Positions 54,171 through 63,416 of a DNA stretch of 64,000 bases are shown piece by piece. Below the pieces are notes generated by a model that saw only the letters and a list, made by a program, of their open reading frames with translations, made no database searches and was not told the origin of the DNA. Position 1 is the first letter of the stretch; each line of letters opens with the position of its first letter. The translations under genes and the position numbers were made by a program. Source of the DNA: an uncultured Parabacteroides sp. (GTDB lineage: Bacteria > Bacteroidota > Bacteroidia > Bacteroidales > Tannerellaceae); contig CALUZS010000010.1 in NCBI GenBank assembly GCA_944325355.1, forward strand, positions 39,045 through 103,044, read 5' to 3'.

Positions 54171-54788
54171 ATGAATCAAAAATATTCTTCTGCATTATTG
54201 GAAAATGCTGTGAATGCGCTTTCTTCATTACCTGGTATCGGTCGTAAGACAGCTTTGAGACTGGCGTTGTATATGTTGCGCCGGGATGTGGATTATACGG
54301 ACCGTTTTGTGTCGGCACTGGCGTCTTTGCGGCATGATGTGAAGTATTGTAGGATGTGCCATAATATCTGCGATGATGAGTTGTGCGCTATTTGTGCCGA
54401 TTTGTCCCGGGATCATTCCGTAGTGTGCGTAGTCGAGAATATAAAAGAGGTGATGGCAATTGAAAATACAGGACAATTTCGCGGGGTTTATCATGTGTTG
54501 GGGGGCGTAATCTCCCCAATGGATGGCATTGGTCCGGGAGATCTGGAAATAGATAGTTTGGTGGAGCGAGTGAAAGAGGAAAATATTAAGGAAGTTATTT
54601 TTGCTTTGAGCACCACGATGGAGGGGGATATGACAAGCTTCTTCATCTATAAAAAATTGTCCTCTTTGGGTGTTAAGGTTTCGGTAATATCGAGGGGAGT
54701 GTCAATTGGCGATGAAATTGAATATGCCGACGAGATAACGTTGGGGCGTTCGATAGTGAACCGGATAGATTTTAATCAAAGTAAATGA
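54171..54788 (+). CDS. recR: Recombination mediator RecR
   Basis: Acts with RecF and RecO to load RecA at gaps. The helix-hairpin-helix is [20 protein letters not shown], the zinc module is [16 protein letters not shown], and the Toprim domain shows [20 protein letters not shown] and YHVLGG. At 205 residues it is normal. I chose ATG 54171 ([14 protein letters not shown]) because relatives start there; the ATG at 54144 adds nine unconserved residues. The stop overlaps the glycosyltransferase start (ATGA). Confidence 0.95.
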   Translation: MNQKYSSALLENAVNALSSLPGIGRKTALRLALYMLRRDVDYTDRFVSALASLRHDVKYCRMCHNICDDELCAICADLSRDHSVVCVVENIKEVMAIENTGQFRGVYHVLGGVISPMDGIGPGDLEIDSLVERVKEENIKEVIFALSTTMEGDMTSFFIYKKLSSLGVKVSVISRGVSIGDEIEYADEITLGRSIVNRIDFNQSK

Positions 54789-55993
54789 TAAAAACGGGAA
54801 AAATAATGGAAGATGCAGAAGTAGAAGATATAAAGATATCAATAGTCATTGTAAATTATAATGTAAAGTATCTGTTGGAACAGTGCTTGTATTCTGTCCG
54901 GTCGGCATTGGGTGGACGGGAAGCTCAAATATTTGTTGTGGATAATGCGTCTACCGATGGTTCTGTGGAATATTTGTCTCCGCTTTTCCCTGAAGTCGAA
55001 TTTATAAAGAACAGAGAGAATCGGGGATTTGGCGCTGCCAACAACCAAGTCCTCGGGCGCTGCAAAGGACAATACGTATTGCTGTTGAATCCTGATACGG
55101 TGATAGGGGAAGAGAGTCTTTATTCTTTGATGTTCTATTTGGATGATCATCCGGCTATTGGGGCTGTCGGTGTTAAAATGCTTAATGGACGAGGAGAATT
55201 CCTTCCTGAAAGCAAGCGTTCTTTTCCAACGCTCTGGATAGCATTCTGCAAATTATTCGCGTTGTCGAAATTGTTTCCGAATTCTCCGAAGTACGCACAA
55301 TATAATTTGCCGTATCTGAATCCGGACAAGCCGCACAAGGTCGATGTTTTGTGTGGGGCTTTTATGCTGATTCGCCGTGAAGCGTTGGCGAAGTGCGGAA
55401 TGTTCGACGAGTCTTTCTTTATGTATGGTGAGGATATCGATTTGTCGTACAGGCTGGTGCAGGCCGGCTATAAAAATTATTACATGCCTGAGCGGGTTTT
55501 ACACTACAAAGGGAAAAGTTCGGAAAAGGATGATTTGAAATATCTGGAATCGTTTTATGGGGCGATGAAGGTGTTTTTTGACAAATATTACCCCGATTCG
55601 TCCAAATTTTTGAAGTCGTTGGTCTATTTTGCTATTCGTATTCGCATGCGATTGGCAGCTTTGTCCGGGCGGAAAGGAGGAAAACGGAAGCGATTGAATC
55701 CTCACAGGCGGTTGTTGGTCATTTCACGGGAAGCGAATTTTGCTACGGTAAAACAACAATGCCTGCAAATGATGGGGAAACTGGAATATGTCAATTTATG
55801 GAATTTGGATGAAGAACGGGCGCTGGATGCGATTTGTCGGAAAAATAAGATGAAACAGTTTACCGATATCGTGTTTTGTTTCCCGGACGTCAGATTTGAG
55901 CAAATGTTTCTCTTAATGGATACAATGCCTGAGAAGAAAATAGATTACCATATATATAATCATTTTAGCAAGCGAGTTATATCTCCGGAATAA
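54785..55993 (+). CDS. Family 2 glycosyltransferase (rhamnosyltransferase-like)
   Basis: Cytosolic GT-A enzyme adding a sugar to a surface glycan; donor and acceptor unknown. Motifs are [36 protein letters not shown] (DxD-like) and [13 protein letters not shown]. Beyond ~320 residues a basic linker ([14 protein letters not shown]) leads to an extra C-terminal domain of about 80 residues that I do not recognise. The first ATG overlaps the recR stop; ATG 54806 is an alternative start seven codons later. Confidence 0.88.
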   Translation: MIKTGKIMEDAEVEDIKISIVIVNYNVKYLLEQCLYSVRSALGGREAQIFVVDNASTDGSVEYLSPLFPEVEFIKNRENRGFGAANNQVLGRCKGQYVLLLNPDTVIGEESLYSLMFYLDDHPAIGAVGVKMLNGRGEFLPESKRSFPTLWIAFCKLFALSKLFPNSPKYAQYNLPYLNPDKPHKVDVLCGAFMLIRREALAKCGMFDESFFMYGEDIDLSYRLVQAGYKNYYMPERVLHYKGKSSEKDDLKYLESFYGAMKVFFDKYYPDSSKFLKSLVYFAIRIRMRLAALSGRKGGKRKRLNPHRRLLVISREANFATVKQQCLQMMGKLEYVNLWNLDEERALDAICRKNKMKQFTDIVFCFPDVRFEQMFLLMDTMPEKKIDYHIYNHFSKRVISPE

Positions 55994-55995
55994 AT

Positions 55996-56532
55996 ATGAT
56001 GGCTTATCTTGAAAATGCGAGACTTCGTTTAAGGGCATTGGAGCCTGAAGATTTGGATATCCTATACAAATGGGAAAATAATACGGCCTTATGGATACAT
56101 GGGAATACACTTTCTCCTTATTCCCGGTATTTGTTGAAGCAATATATTGCAGATTCGGCTGCGGGTTTGGAGGTGCAAAAACAACTTCGTTTGATTATTG
56201 AAACGAAAGCAGGTGAAAGTGTCGGTATCATTGATTTGTATGATTATGACTCTTTCCACAGCCGTGCCGGAGTAGGGTTGTTAATCGCACCGGAATACCA
56301 GCACCGGGGATTTGGAACGGAAGCGGTGGCGCTGATGGAAGCTTACGCTTTTCAATATTTGCATCTGCATCAATTATTTGTACATGTGCCGGAAAATAAC
56401 AAAGCCAGTCTGTCTTTGTTTGTGCGCAATGGCTTTGAGAGGTCAGGCAAATTGAACGATTGGCTTTTTTTGCCGGATGGTTATGAAAATGTAATTGTTT
56501 TGCAAAAAATTAGTTCAAGTAAGGTGCTTTAG
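55996..56532 (+). CDS. GNAT-family N-acetyltransferase (RimJ/RimL-like)
   Basis: Acetyl-CoA dependent acetyltransferase of 178 residues; substrate unknown. LRLRALEPEDLDILYKWENN is the typical RimJ/RimL-like opening, and the acetyl-CoA loop is IAPEYQHRGFGTEAVALM (Q/RxxGxG/A). It starts two bases after the glycosyltransferase stop, continuing the recR-GT2 run. Its 3' end overlaps the convergent YqgE gene by 23 bases. ATG 55999 is an equally possible start. Confidence 0.88.
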   Translation: MMAYLENARLRLRALEPEDLDILYKWENNTALWIHGNTLSPYSRYLLKQYIADSAAGLEVQKQLRLIIETKAGESVGIIDLYDYDSFHSRAGVGLLIAPEYQHRGFGTEAVALMEAYAFQYLHLHQLFVHVPENNKASLSLFVRNGFERSGKLNDWLFLPDGYENVIVLQKISSSKVL

Positions 56533-57106
56533 GGAAATGGAGCCATTTTTCGTACGGCCCTCCGACGCTTTTGACAGCTTCTTTCCATAATTCATCACCG
56601 CTGCTTTTAAATATTTGCCGGTTGTCCGTTTGCCCGATTAGCCATGAGTTTTGGGCAATTTCTTCATTTAGCTGTCCTTTGGACCATCCGGCATAACCGA
56701 GGAAGAATTTAATCTGTTTATTGATAATGGACGGATTATTTAATAACAGAGATTTAATTGTGTCGAAATCTCCGTCGAAAAACAATCCCTCTTTAATTTC
56801 AATGCTATTTGGAATTATCACATTCTCAAATGAGTGGATGAAGAATAATTTTTCCTGATGTACGGGCCCTCCTAAATAGAGCGGGATTTTTTTTGAAAAT
56901 TCCAAATCCTTGATGAAATCGTTTAAGAACAAGTCTGTTTTTTTATTGTATACAAGTCCTGTCGAACTGTTCAAGTCATGCCTTATCAATAAGACAACAG
57001 AACGGAAAAAGTAGGCGTCTTGAATGAAAGGCTCCGAAATAAGAATATTCCCACAGAATAAATTCTTGTTGCTTTTTGTTTGAGATTCTTTTTTTTGTGT
57101 AGGCAT
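56510..57106 (-). CDS. YqgE/AlgH family protein
   Basis: Cytosolic protein of 198 residues in the YqgE/AlgH (DUF179) family, whose role is still unclear. The conserved GNILISEPFIQDAYFFRSVV, GLVYNK, LYLGGPVHQEKLFFIHS and FLGYAGWSKGQLNEEI blocks are all present. Its end overlaps the convergent GNAT gene by 23 bases. There is a 94-base gap to the ttcA stop upstream. Confidence 0.92.
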   Translation of the reverse strand: MPTQKKESQTKSNKNLFCGNILISEPFIQDAYFFRSVVLLIRHDLNSSTGLVYNKKTDLFLNDFIKDLEFSKKIPLYLGGPVHQEKLFFIHSFENVIIPNSIEIKEGLFFDGDFDTIKSLLLNNPSIINKQIKFFLGYAGWSKGQLNEEIAQNSWLIGQTDNRQIFKSSGDELWKEAVKSVGGPYEKWLHFPKAPYLN

Positions 57107-57200
57107 AAAAGTAGAGCTTTGTTTCTATAAAGTCTCTAATTTATAGAAAATATTTGAAATAGAATAAGAAAAGGAGAAAAATCTTATTCTTGAAGTTTAT

Positions 57201-57968
57201 TTATTTTTTTTGCGTCTCTTTGGTAATCCCTGCTTTTTGTTTTTGTGGAAGATAATTTGTTTGGATATTGTGCATGCTTGCCCATAGGCTGTGCCGGGCT
57301 TGGGGGTTTATTTCCGTAATTTCGGATAAAAATTTTTTTATGTTGGCGCGATTGGAGACAGATTCGTAAGGGCAATTTTTCAATTGCCCCTTAAATTTTT
57401 GCCACTTGGCGATTTTTTCAATTTCTTCTTCCTTAACCAGGCAGAGGGGTCGGATAATTTCCATCTCGAATTTGTTCATTTTCAGAGAGGGTGGCATTGT
57501 GCTGAAAGCGCCTTGGTAGATCAGATTCATTAGTAGAGTTTCCAATATGTCATCTTGGTGATGACCCAACGCAATCTTGTTGCATTTTTGTTCTTTGGCG
57601 ATATTAAACAACATTTTTCTTCGCATCCAGGAGCAGAGGAAACAAGGCGTTTTCCGTTTGTCTGTGGATGGATTAAAACTTGTCTTATGGATGATAAGCG
57701 GGACGCCCCGTTCTTTTGTATATTCCTGAAGGTAATCAATGTCGGACGTGTAAGGTATATTTTCCATGATGATATGAGCGGCGACAATGGAAAATTTAGG
57801 TTGTAGGATTTTAGAGCGGCGGCTTAATAAATCAACTAAAGCCAAAGAGTCTTTTCCTCCCGATAACCCGATTAATATCTTGTCATTGTCGTTGATAAGA
57901 TTGTATTCCCAAATGGCTTTCTTTACCTTGTCTTCAATTTTTTTTTGCAGGATATCCTCTTTTGTCAT
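57201..57968 (-). CDS. ttcA: tRNA 2-thiocytidine synthetase TtcA-type protein
   Basis: ATP- and iron-sulfur-dependent enzyme that thiolates cytidine 32 of tRNA. The PP-loop is IGLSGGKDSLALVDLL. Cysteines for the cluster are in TPCFLCSWMRRK (CxxC) and KNCPYES. GHHQDDILETLLMNL is also diagnostic. At 255 residues it is shorter than E. coli TtcA (about 310). I use ATG 57968 (MTKEDILQ); an in-frame TTG at 57995 is less likely and overlaps a minus-strand TATTTTTG box (58000 to 57993). Confidence 0.88.
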   Translation of the reverse strand: MTKEDILQKKIEDKVKKAIWEYNLINDNDKILIGLSGGKDSLALVDLLSRRSKILQPKFSIVAAHIIMENIPYTSDIDYLQEYTKERGVPLIIHKTSFNPSTDKRKTPCFLCSWMRRKMLFNIAKEQKCNKIALGHHQDDILETLLMNLIYQGAFSTMPPSLKMNKFEMEIIRPLCLVKEEEIEKIAKWQKFKGQLKNCPYESVSNRANIKKFLSEITEINPQARHSLWASMHNIQTNYLPQKQKAGITKETQKK

Positions 57969-58084
57969 CTCTGTTTTTTCTGAAAGTGGTTGCAAAAATA
58001 GATATTTCCAATTAATATAGGCCTTGCATTGGAAAAATTAGTTATCTTTGAAACTGGATATTTTACAAATGAAAAAGCAGTAAT

Positions 58085-59524
58085 ATGTTATATAAAAAGT
58101 TATTCATTTTGTGCATGGGCTTATTATTCTGTGGCTCGGTTCTTCAGGCGCAGACGCTTACTCAGGCAAAGCAGATGTATAATGAAGGAAAATTTGCGGA
58201 AGCAAAGCCTGTTTTTGAACGTTTGGTGAAACAAGTTCCTTCAAATGCTTCGTATAACCATTGGTATGGTGTCTGTTGTTATGAGACCGGAGAGCTGGAA
58301 AAGGCCATCAAGCCGCTTTCGTTTGCCGTGAAGCGGAAAGTTCAGGAGGCGTACCGCTATTTAGGTGAAGTCTATTTCTTGACATATCGTTTTCCGGAAG
58401 CGGTAGATATGTATGAACAATACATAGAAATCTTGACGAAAAGGAAGAAAGACACTTCGGCTGCGGAACGCCGGTTGAATGTATTGGAAAACGCTGCGCG
58501 CTTAGTTGATAAAGTGGAGGATATTCAAGTCATCGACAGTGTGGTGGTTGACAAAAAAGATTTTCTCTCTGCCTATACGTTAAGTGAAGAGTGTGGCTCC
58601 TTATTTACGACACGGGATTTCTTTGGAAATTCAGGGACAGATTCGACATCTCTCTATTTGAATCAAAAGGGTGATAAAGTCTATTATTCTCAGAATGCAG
58701 GGGAGAATCATCTGTGCCTGTTTACCCAATCGCGGCTGTTGGATAGTTGGGGTGATGAAAAGCAGTTGCCAATGAGCGTAAATTCTCCATCGGACGACAA
58801 TTACCCGTTCGTGCTTTCCGATGGCGTGACCATGTATTATTCTTCTAAAAAGGAGGAATCTTTGGGCGGATATGATTTGTTTATCACTCGATATAATATG
58901 GAAACGGACACATATCTGGCGCCTGAGCAGATGGGGATGCCTTTTAATTCCCCGTATAACGACTACATGATGGTTATCGATGAGGTAAAAGGATTGGGAT
59001 GGTTTGTGTCGGACCGTTTCCAGCCGGAGGGTAAAGTCTGTGTCTATTTGTTTATTCCGGAAGCCGACCGGAAACGGGTAGTGACGGAAGATTCTGATTT
59101 AAAACGGCGTCGGGCAGCTATTTTTTCCATTCAGGAGTCTTGGCGAAACGAAAATTACGAGGATTTGATAAAATTATCGCATGAAATAATTCCTTTTGGG
59201 AAAAAGAAAGAGAAGCATGACTTTGAATTTGTGATAAACGATAATCTGGTTTACTACAAATTGGACCAGATACAGAGCAAGGAGGCAAAGGCGATTTATC
59301 AGAAGAGTTTGGCTGCTCAAAAGCAGTTGACGGAAATAAGTGCTAAGTTGGAAGAACTGAGGGCACAATATATTGCGGCAAAAGGAAACGCTGCTGCACG
59401 AGACAAATTGGGAACATCTATCTTGTCGTTGGAAGAACAGTATGAACAGATTCAATTGAAGCCTGCTGAATTAGAAAAGAATGCCAGAAATGAAGAATTG
59501 AAATTTTTAAAGAAGAAATTATGA
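58085..59524 (+). CDS. Secreted TPR protein with PD40-type propeller and coiled coil
   Basis: Exported protein of 479 residues. Signal peptide MLYKKLFILCMGLLFCGSVL, then TPR repeats (about 25-135; AKQMYNEGKFAEAKPVFERL), a WD40-like PD40 beta-propeller segment (about 205-330; DDNYPFVLSDGVTMYYSSKK) and a C-terminal coiled coil (AQKQLTEISAKLEELRAQYI). It resembles outer membrane/gliding-associated TPR-propeller proteins of Bacteroidetes; function unknown. It overlaps the NfeD-like gene by four bases. A -7 box TATCTTTG lies at 58043-58050. Confidence 0.82.
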   Translation: MLYKKLFILCMGLLFCGSVLQAQTLTQAKQMYNEGKFAEAKPVFERLVKQVPSNASYNHWYGVCCYETGELEKAIKPLSFAVKRKVQEAYRYLGEVYFLTYRFPEAVDMYEQYIEILTKRKKDTSAAERRLNVLENAARLVDKVEDIQVIDSVVVDKKDFLSAYTLSEECGSLFTTRDFFGNSGTDSTSLYLNQKGDKVYYSQNAGENHLCLFTQSRLLDSWGDEKQLPMSVNSPSDDNYPFVLSDGVTMYYSSKKEESLGGYDLFITRYNMETDTYLAPEQMGMPFNSPYNDYMMVIDEVKGLGWFVSDRFQPEGKVCVYLFIPEADRKRVVTEDSDLKRRRAAIFSIQESWRNENYEDLIKLSHEIIPFGKKKEKHDFEFVINDNLVYYKLDQIQSKEAKAIYQKSLAAQKQLTEISAKLEELRAQYIAAKGNAAARDKLGTSILSLEEQYEQIQLKPAELEKNARNEELKFLKKKL

Positions 59525-60000
59525 TGCTGAATGTTTTGATTATTTCTGTATTGATGCTTCTTGCCATATTACTGATATTGGTGGAAATATTCTTTTTCCC
59601 TGGTGTGACATTGGCGGGTATCAGCGGATTTCTGTTTGCCATTGGTGGAATCTGGTACGCTTATACGATAGATACCCTTTGGGGAAATATCTGCGTAATA
59701 GTTTCGGTTATTGCTTTTTTCGTAATCTTTTGGAGATTGTTGCGTTCGAAATCTTTAAATAAGTTGGCTTTGCATGCAGAAGTCGATTCGACGTTGCCGT
59801 CGAGTAAGGACTTGGGGATAAAGGTTGGCGATAAAGGCATCGCTTTGTCTCGGTTGACTCCGATTGGTAAGGCACGAATCAATGAGGTTATCGTGGAAGC
59901 CAAATCTTGGGGCGAATTTATTGACGAAAACACTCCTATTGTCGTCTTGAAAGTAGAAGGTTATAATGTTACGGTAAAGCCGGTAGAAATAAATGTTTAA
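59521..60000 (+). CDS. NfeD-like membrane protein
   Basis: Inner membrane protein of 159 residues. Two or three helices fill the first ~75 residues (ISVLMLLAILLILVEIFFFP; VIVSVIAFFVIFW), and a small soluble C-terminal OB-fold-like domain follows (DLGIKVGDKGIALSRLTPIG...GEFIDENTPIVVLKVEGYNV). This fits the NfeD family that accompanies flotillins. It lies 20 bases before floA, the expected pairing, and ATGA-overlaps the TPR gene. Confidence 0.88.
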   Translation: MMLNVLIISVLMLLAILLILVEIFFFPGVTLAGISGFLFAIGGIWYAYTIDTLWGNICVIVSVIAFFVIFWRLLRSKSLNKLALHAEVDSTLPSSKDLGIKVGDKGIALSRLTPIGKARINEVIVEAKSWGEFIDENTPIVVLKVEGYNVTVKPVEINV

Positions 60001-60020
60001 TTAAATAAAACCAAACAAAG

Positions 60021-61010
60021 ATGGATCCTTTTTTCCTAATGATTATTGTAGCGGCGGCAGTAGTGCTGCTATGTGTATTTTTGTATTTTGCGCCATTCTT
60101 CCTTTGGATTTCAGCGAAAGTGACAGGCGTGAATATATCTCTTATCCAATTATTCCTGATGCGGATTAGGAAAGTTCCGCCAACGGTTATTGTGAGAGCA
60201 ATGATTGAAGCGCATAAGGCAGGTTTACGGACATTGACCCGGGATGAATTGGAAGCTCATTATTTGGCTGGAGGGCATGTTGAGAAAGTTGTCCATGCGC
60301 TTGTTTCAGCCTCTAAGGCAAATATTGATTTATCGTTTAAAGATGCTACAGCCATCGACTTGGCAGGGCGCGATGTTTTTGAAGCCGTTCAGATGTCTGT
60401 TAATCCGAAAGTCATAGATACACCTCCGGTTACAGCAGTGGCGAAAGATGGAATACAGCTGATAGCTAAAGCCCGCGTGACAGTGCGTGCAAACATCAAA
60501 CAGTTAGTGGGTGGCGCTGGAGAAGAAACGGTGCTCGCTCGTGTAGGAGAAGGAATTGTCTCTTCTATCGGTTCTTCGGAAAACCATAAGACTGTTTTGG
60601 AAAATCCGGATTCTATATCGAAGTTGGTGTTGCGTAAAGGATTGGATGCCGGTACGGCCTTTGAAATTTTGTCTATTGATATCGCGGATATAGATATAGG
60701 TAAAAACATAGGTGCCTTTTTGCAGATGGATCAAGCGCAGGCGGATAAAAATATTGCACAGGCAAAGGCCGAGGAACGCCGGGCAATGGCAGTTGCTGCC
60801 GAGCAGGAGATGAAAGCAAAAGCCCAGGAAGCACGTGCTAAAGTAATAGAAGCCGAAGCCGAAGTGCCGAAAGCGATGGCAGAAGCTTTCCGTTCCGGTA
60901 ATTTGGGCATTATGGATTATTACCGGATGAAGAATATTGAAGCTGACACCACTATGCGTGAGTCAATAGCTAAACCGGCGCCGGCATCTAATGCTCCGTT
61001 GAAAGATTAG
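60021..61010 (+). CDS. floA: Flotillin-like protein FloA
   Basis: Membrane-associated scaffold of lipid microdomains. The N-terminal membrane segment (about residues 5-30) is followed by a SPFH-type domain with [20 protein letters not shown], and a long Ala/Glu-rich coiled coil (about 235-295; [20 protein letters not shown]). The end is proline/alanine-rich. At 329 residues it matches FloA/YqfA. Its partner NfeD-like gene is immediately upstream. Confidence 0.95.
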   Translation: MDPFFLMIIVAAAVVLLCVFLYFAPFFLWISAKVTGVNISLIQLFLMRIRKVPPTVIVRAMIEAHKAGLRTLTRDELEAHYLAGGHVEKVVHALVSASKANIDLSFKDATAIDLAGRDVFEAVQMSVNPKVIDTPPVTAVAKDGIQLIAKARVTVRANIKQLVGGAGEETVLARVGEGIVSSIGSSENHKTVLENPDSISKLVLRKGLDAGTAFEILSIDIADIDIGKNIGAFLQMDQAQADKNIAQAKAEERRAMAVAAEQEMKAKAQEARAKVIEAEAEVPKAMAEAFRSGNLGIMDYYRMKNIEADTTMRESIAKPAPASNAPLKD

Positions 61011-61013
61011 GAT

Positions 61014-61880
61014 ATGGTTATCCCTGAATCAGAATTAATAATTAATGGAGATGGAAGTATATTCCATCTCCATTTAAAACCCGGACAATTGGCTGATAAA
61101 GTAATATTGGTCGGCGATCCGGCACGTGTGGATGATGTTGCTTCCAGGTTTGACTCGGTCGAATGTAATGTCTCAAACAGGGAATTTCATACCATGACCG
61201 GGCTTTATAAAGGCAAAAGAGTTTCGGTGGTTTCCCATGGAATTGGCACGGATAATATTGACATTGTCTTGAATGAATTAGACGCGCTGATGAATATTGA
61301 CTTTAAGACCCGGACAATTAATCCGGTGTTTCAGCAATTGACGCTGGTCCGCATCGGGACATCCGGTGGTTTACAGCCATACGTCCCGATAGGCACATAT
61401 GTTGCAGCGGAAAAATCAATAGGTTTTGATGGGGTAATCTATTTTTATGCGGATAATGAGAAAGTACGGGATTGTCCTTTTGAGAAGGCTTTGCAGGAAC
61501 AGTTAAAATGGAAGCTGGAAAATGTTCATCCTTATGTTGTATCGGCGGATGTTTCTCTGGTAGAACAAATCACGGGAAATGATATTATTAGGGGTGTTAC
61601 GATTGCAGCGAATGGCTTTTATGGTCCGCAAGGGCGGACATTGCGTTTGCCTTTGTATGATCCGGAGCTGAACAAAAAGATAGAGTTATTCGATTATGAC
61701 GGTTTCCGCATTACGAATTTTGAAATGGAAAGTTCCTCACTTGCCGGATTGGCGGCATTGATGGGGCATCGTGCCATGACCGTTTGCTGCATCATTGCAG
61801 GACGTGTCGATAAAAACATGAACACTTCCTATAAAGGTTCCATGCAGAATTTGATAAATATGGTACTCGATAGGATATAA
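61014..61880 (+). CDS. Nucleoside phosphorylase (uridine phosphorylase-like)
   Basis: Phosphorolyses a nucleoside to base and ribose 1-phosphate in salvage. The phosphate and nucleoside pocket is visible in ILVGDPARVDDVASRFD, VVSHGIGTDNIDIVLNEL, VRIGTSGGLQPYVPIG and the ribose-binding FEMESSSLAGLAALMGH. At 288 residues it is close to uridine phosphorylase-type enzymes, though the base cannot be fixed. It begins four bases after the floA stop, so it is co-transcribed. Confidence 0.88.
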   Translation: MVIPESELIINGDGSIFHLHLKPGQLADKVILVGDPARVDDVASRFDSVECNVSNREFHTMTGLYKGKRVSVVSHGIGTDNIDIVLNELDALMNIDFKTRTINPVFQQLTLVRIGTSGGLQPYVPIGTYVAAEKSIGFDGVIYFYADNEKVRDCPFEKALQEQLKWKLENVHPYVVSADVSLVEQITGNDIIRGVTIAANGFYGPQGRTLRLPLYDPELNKKIELFDYDGFRITNFEMESSSLAGLAALMGHRAMTVCCIIAGRVDKNMNTSYKGSMQNLINMVLDRI

Positions 61881-61891
61881 ATATTCGATTT

Positions 61892-62422
61892 GTGGAAATC
61901 TATTTGGTAAGACATACAAAAGTAGCCGTACCTCCTGGTATCGTTTATGGGCATACCGATGTGTCGTTGTCCGACTCTTTTGAGGAGGAAGCGGCAGTTG
62001 TCAGAAAGAAAGTGGAGGGAATCTGCTTTGATGCCGTTTGGTCAAGCCCGTTAAGCCGCTGTGTCCGTTTGGCAAATTATTGCGGGTTCCGGAATATTCA
62101 AACGGATGACCGCTTGAAAGAACTGAATTTCGGAGAATGGGAGATGAAGTCATGGGATGAAATATCCCAAGATGCCCGTTCAGAGCGTTGGTTTGAAGAT
62201 TGGATACATGTTTGCACACCGGGCGGGGAATCTTTCCAAGGACAATATGACCGTGTCTCCAATTTTTTGGATGAAATTTGTTCTTTGCAAAAAAGCCGGG
62301 TGCTGTTTTTTGCACATGGAGGAGTTCTGACTTGTGCGAATGTCTATTTTGGAAAATATCCTTTGGAGGAAGCTTTCAAGCATATCCCGGCGCATGGAGA
62401 AGTATTGGTCGCAGAAGTTTAA
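61892..62422 (+). CDS. Histidine phosphatase family protein (alpha-ribazole phosphatase-like)
   Basis: Phosphohydrolase of 176 residues, most like CobC-type alpha-ribazole phosphatases; substrate is not certain. The catalytic motif is LVRHTKVAVP (His-nucleophile, RHT instead of RHG). Further elements are SSPLSRCVRLA, ELNFGEWEM and the second His in FFAHGGVLTC. The start is GTG 61892 because no ATG precedes the conserved EIYLVRH. It is the last gene of the TPR-NfeD-floA-phosphorylase run and is followed by a terminator. Confidence 0.85.
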   Translation: MEIYLVRHTKVAVPPGIVYGHTDVSLSDSFEEEAAVVRKKVEGICFDAVWSSPLSRCVRLANYCGFRNIQTDDRLKELNFGEWEMKSWDEISQDARSERWFEDWIHVCTPGGESFQGQYDRVSNFLDEICSLQKSRVLFFAHGGVLTCANVYFGKYPLEEAFKHIPAHGEVLVAEV

Positions 62423-62520
62423 GCTCTAATCGTAATTGTTTTGTTGCGTGGAGCAAGTGCTGATGCTTTGGTTTGCATCGGATTTAGATTGGAATATTTA
62501 GAGTTAATGTAAAATAAGTA

Positions 62521-62574
62521 AAGGATATGAGAACGCATGCTGAATGAGGTGCCGTTCCCATATCCTTGTTTTTT
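62521..62574 (+). terminator. Intrinsic terminator after the phosphatase gene
   Basis: AAGGATATG at 62521-62529 with CATATCCTT at 62559-62567, and GAACG/CGTTC inside, followed by GTTTTTT. Confidence 0.88.
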
Positions 62575-62644
62575 ATAAGCATGCCTGTATCTATTGAGGT
62601 TTTATTTCATGAATGTTGCGGCTTGCTTTCATAATCTATCGTTG

Positions 62645-63416
62645 TTACCTCCCTGTGGCTTGCAGGTATTCCCGTTTCTTCACTTCATATTGCGCATAGC
62701 TTTCCACATAATTGTCCCGACTTTGCTGGTAAAGGCTCTGCGCCTCGAGTAAATCACTCATTGTACAGGTGCCTGCGTGGTAGTAGTCGGATTGCAGGCG
62801 CAGGTTCTCCGTAGCTTGGCTGATGCTTTCAACAGCAATCTCTACCTGTTTATAGGCATCGGTCACGGCGTTCCAGGTATTTTGCATCCGAATGAGGAGC
62901 AGTTCGCTCTGGTCTGCCAATTGGTTCTCCGCATTACGCACTTGCAGTTTTTGCTGTTTCATATCGTGCGAGCCGCCCCACCATTTGGTAAGGGGAACGC
63001 TGACCGTGATACCTCCAACCCAGAAAGAGTGGTCTCTATCCATCAGACTCTCGTAAATGAATCCGCCCCCGATGGCAACGGTCGGCAGTTGCTTGCCTAC
63101 GGTTGCCTTATATTTCAAACGACTGGCGTCTACCTGTTTGTTCAATAAATTATATTCTGTGGTGAGCGATAGCGAGGACTCCGGGGTACGGTACAGTTCT
63201 TCCGGACGAGTGGGCAAGCTTCCGTCCATTGCCAAGGCAATATCGATGCTGTCTGCCGGATGCCCGATGTACTGTCCTAACAGACTGAGGGAAACCTTTA
63301 AAGCATTCTCGACAGAGATGCTGGTACTTCGGGTCTCATTTTTGCGTAGTTGCACCTGTAAAAGGTCGTTGCGGTTGGTTATTCCTGCTTCTACGGCTGC
63401 TTCTACATCTTGCTGC
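62645..63416 (-). pseudogene. TolC-family outer membrane efflux protein, 3' fragment
   Basis: The C-terminal ~257 residues of an efflux channel are readable (MQQDVEAAVEAGITNRNDLL through YAQYEVKKREYLQATGR). Typical features are long amphipathic helices and the barrel strand VGGITVSVPLTKWWGG. The 5' half is missing: at about 63405-63425 the sequence changes abruptly into a plus-strand relaxase gene. The frame stays open upstream to 63589 by chance as antisense of the relaxase. It is not a copy of the intact tolC at 48755. It may be a real remnant or the edge of a misassembly. Confidence 0.82.
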
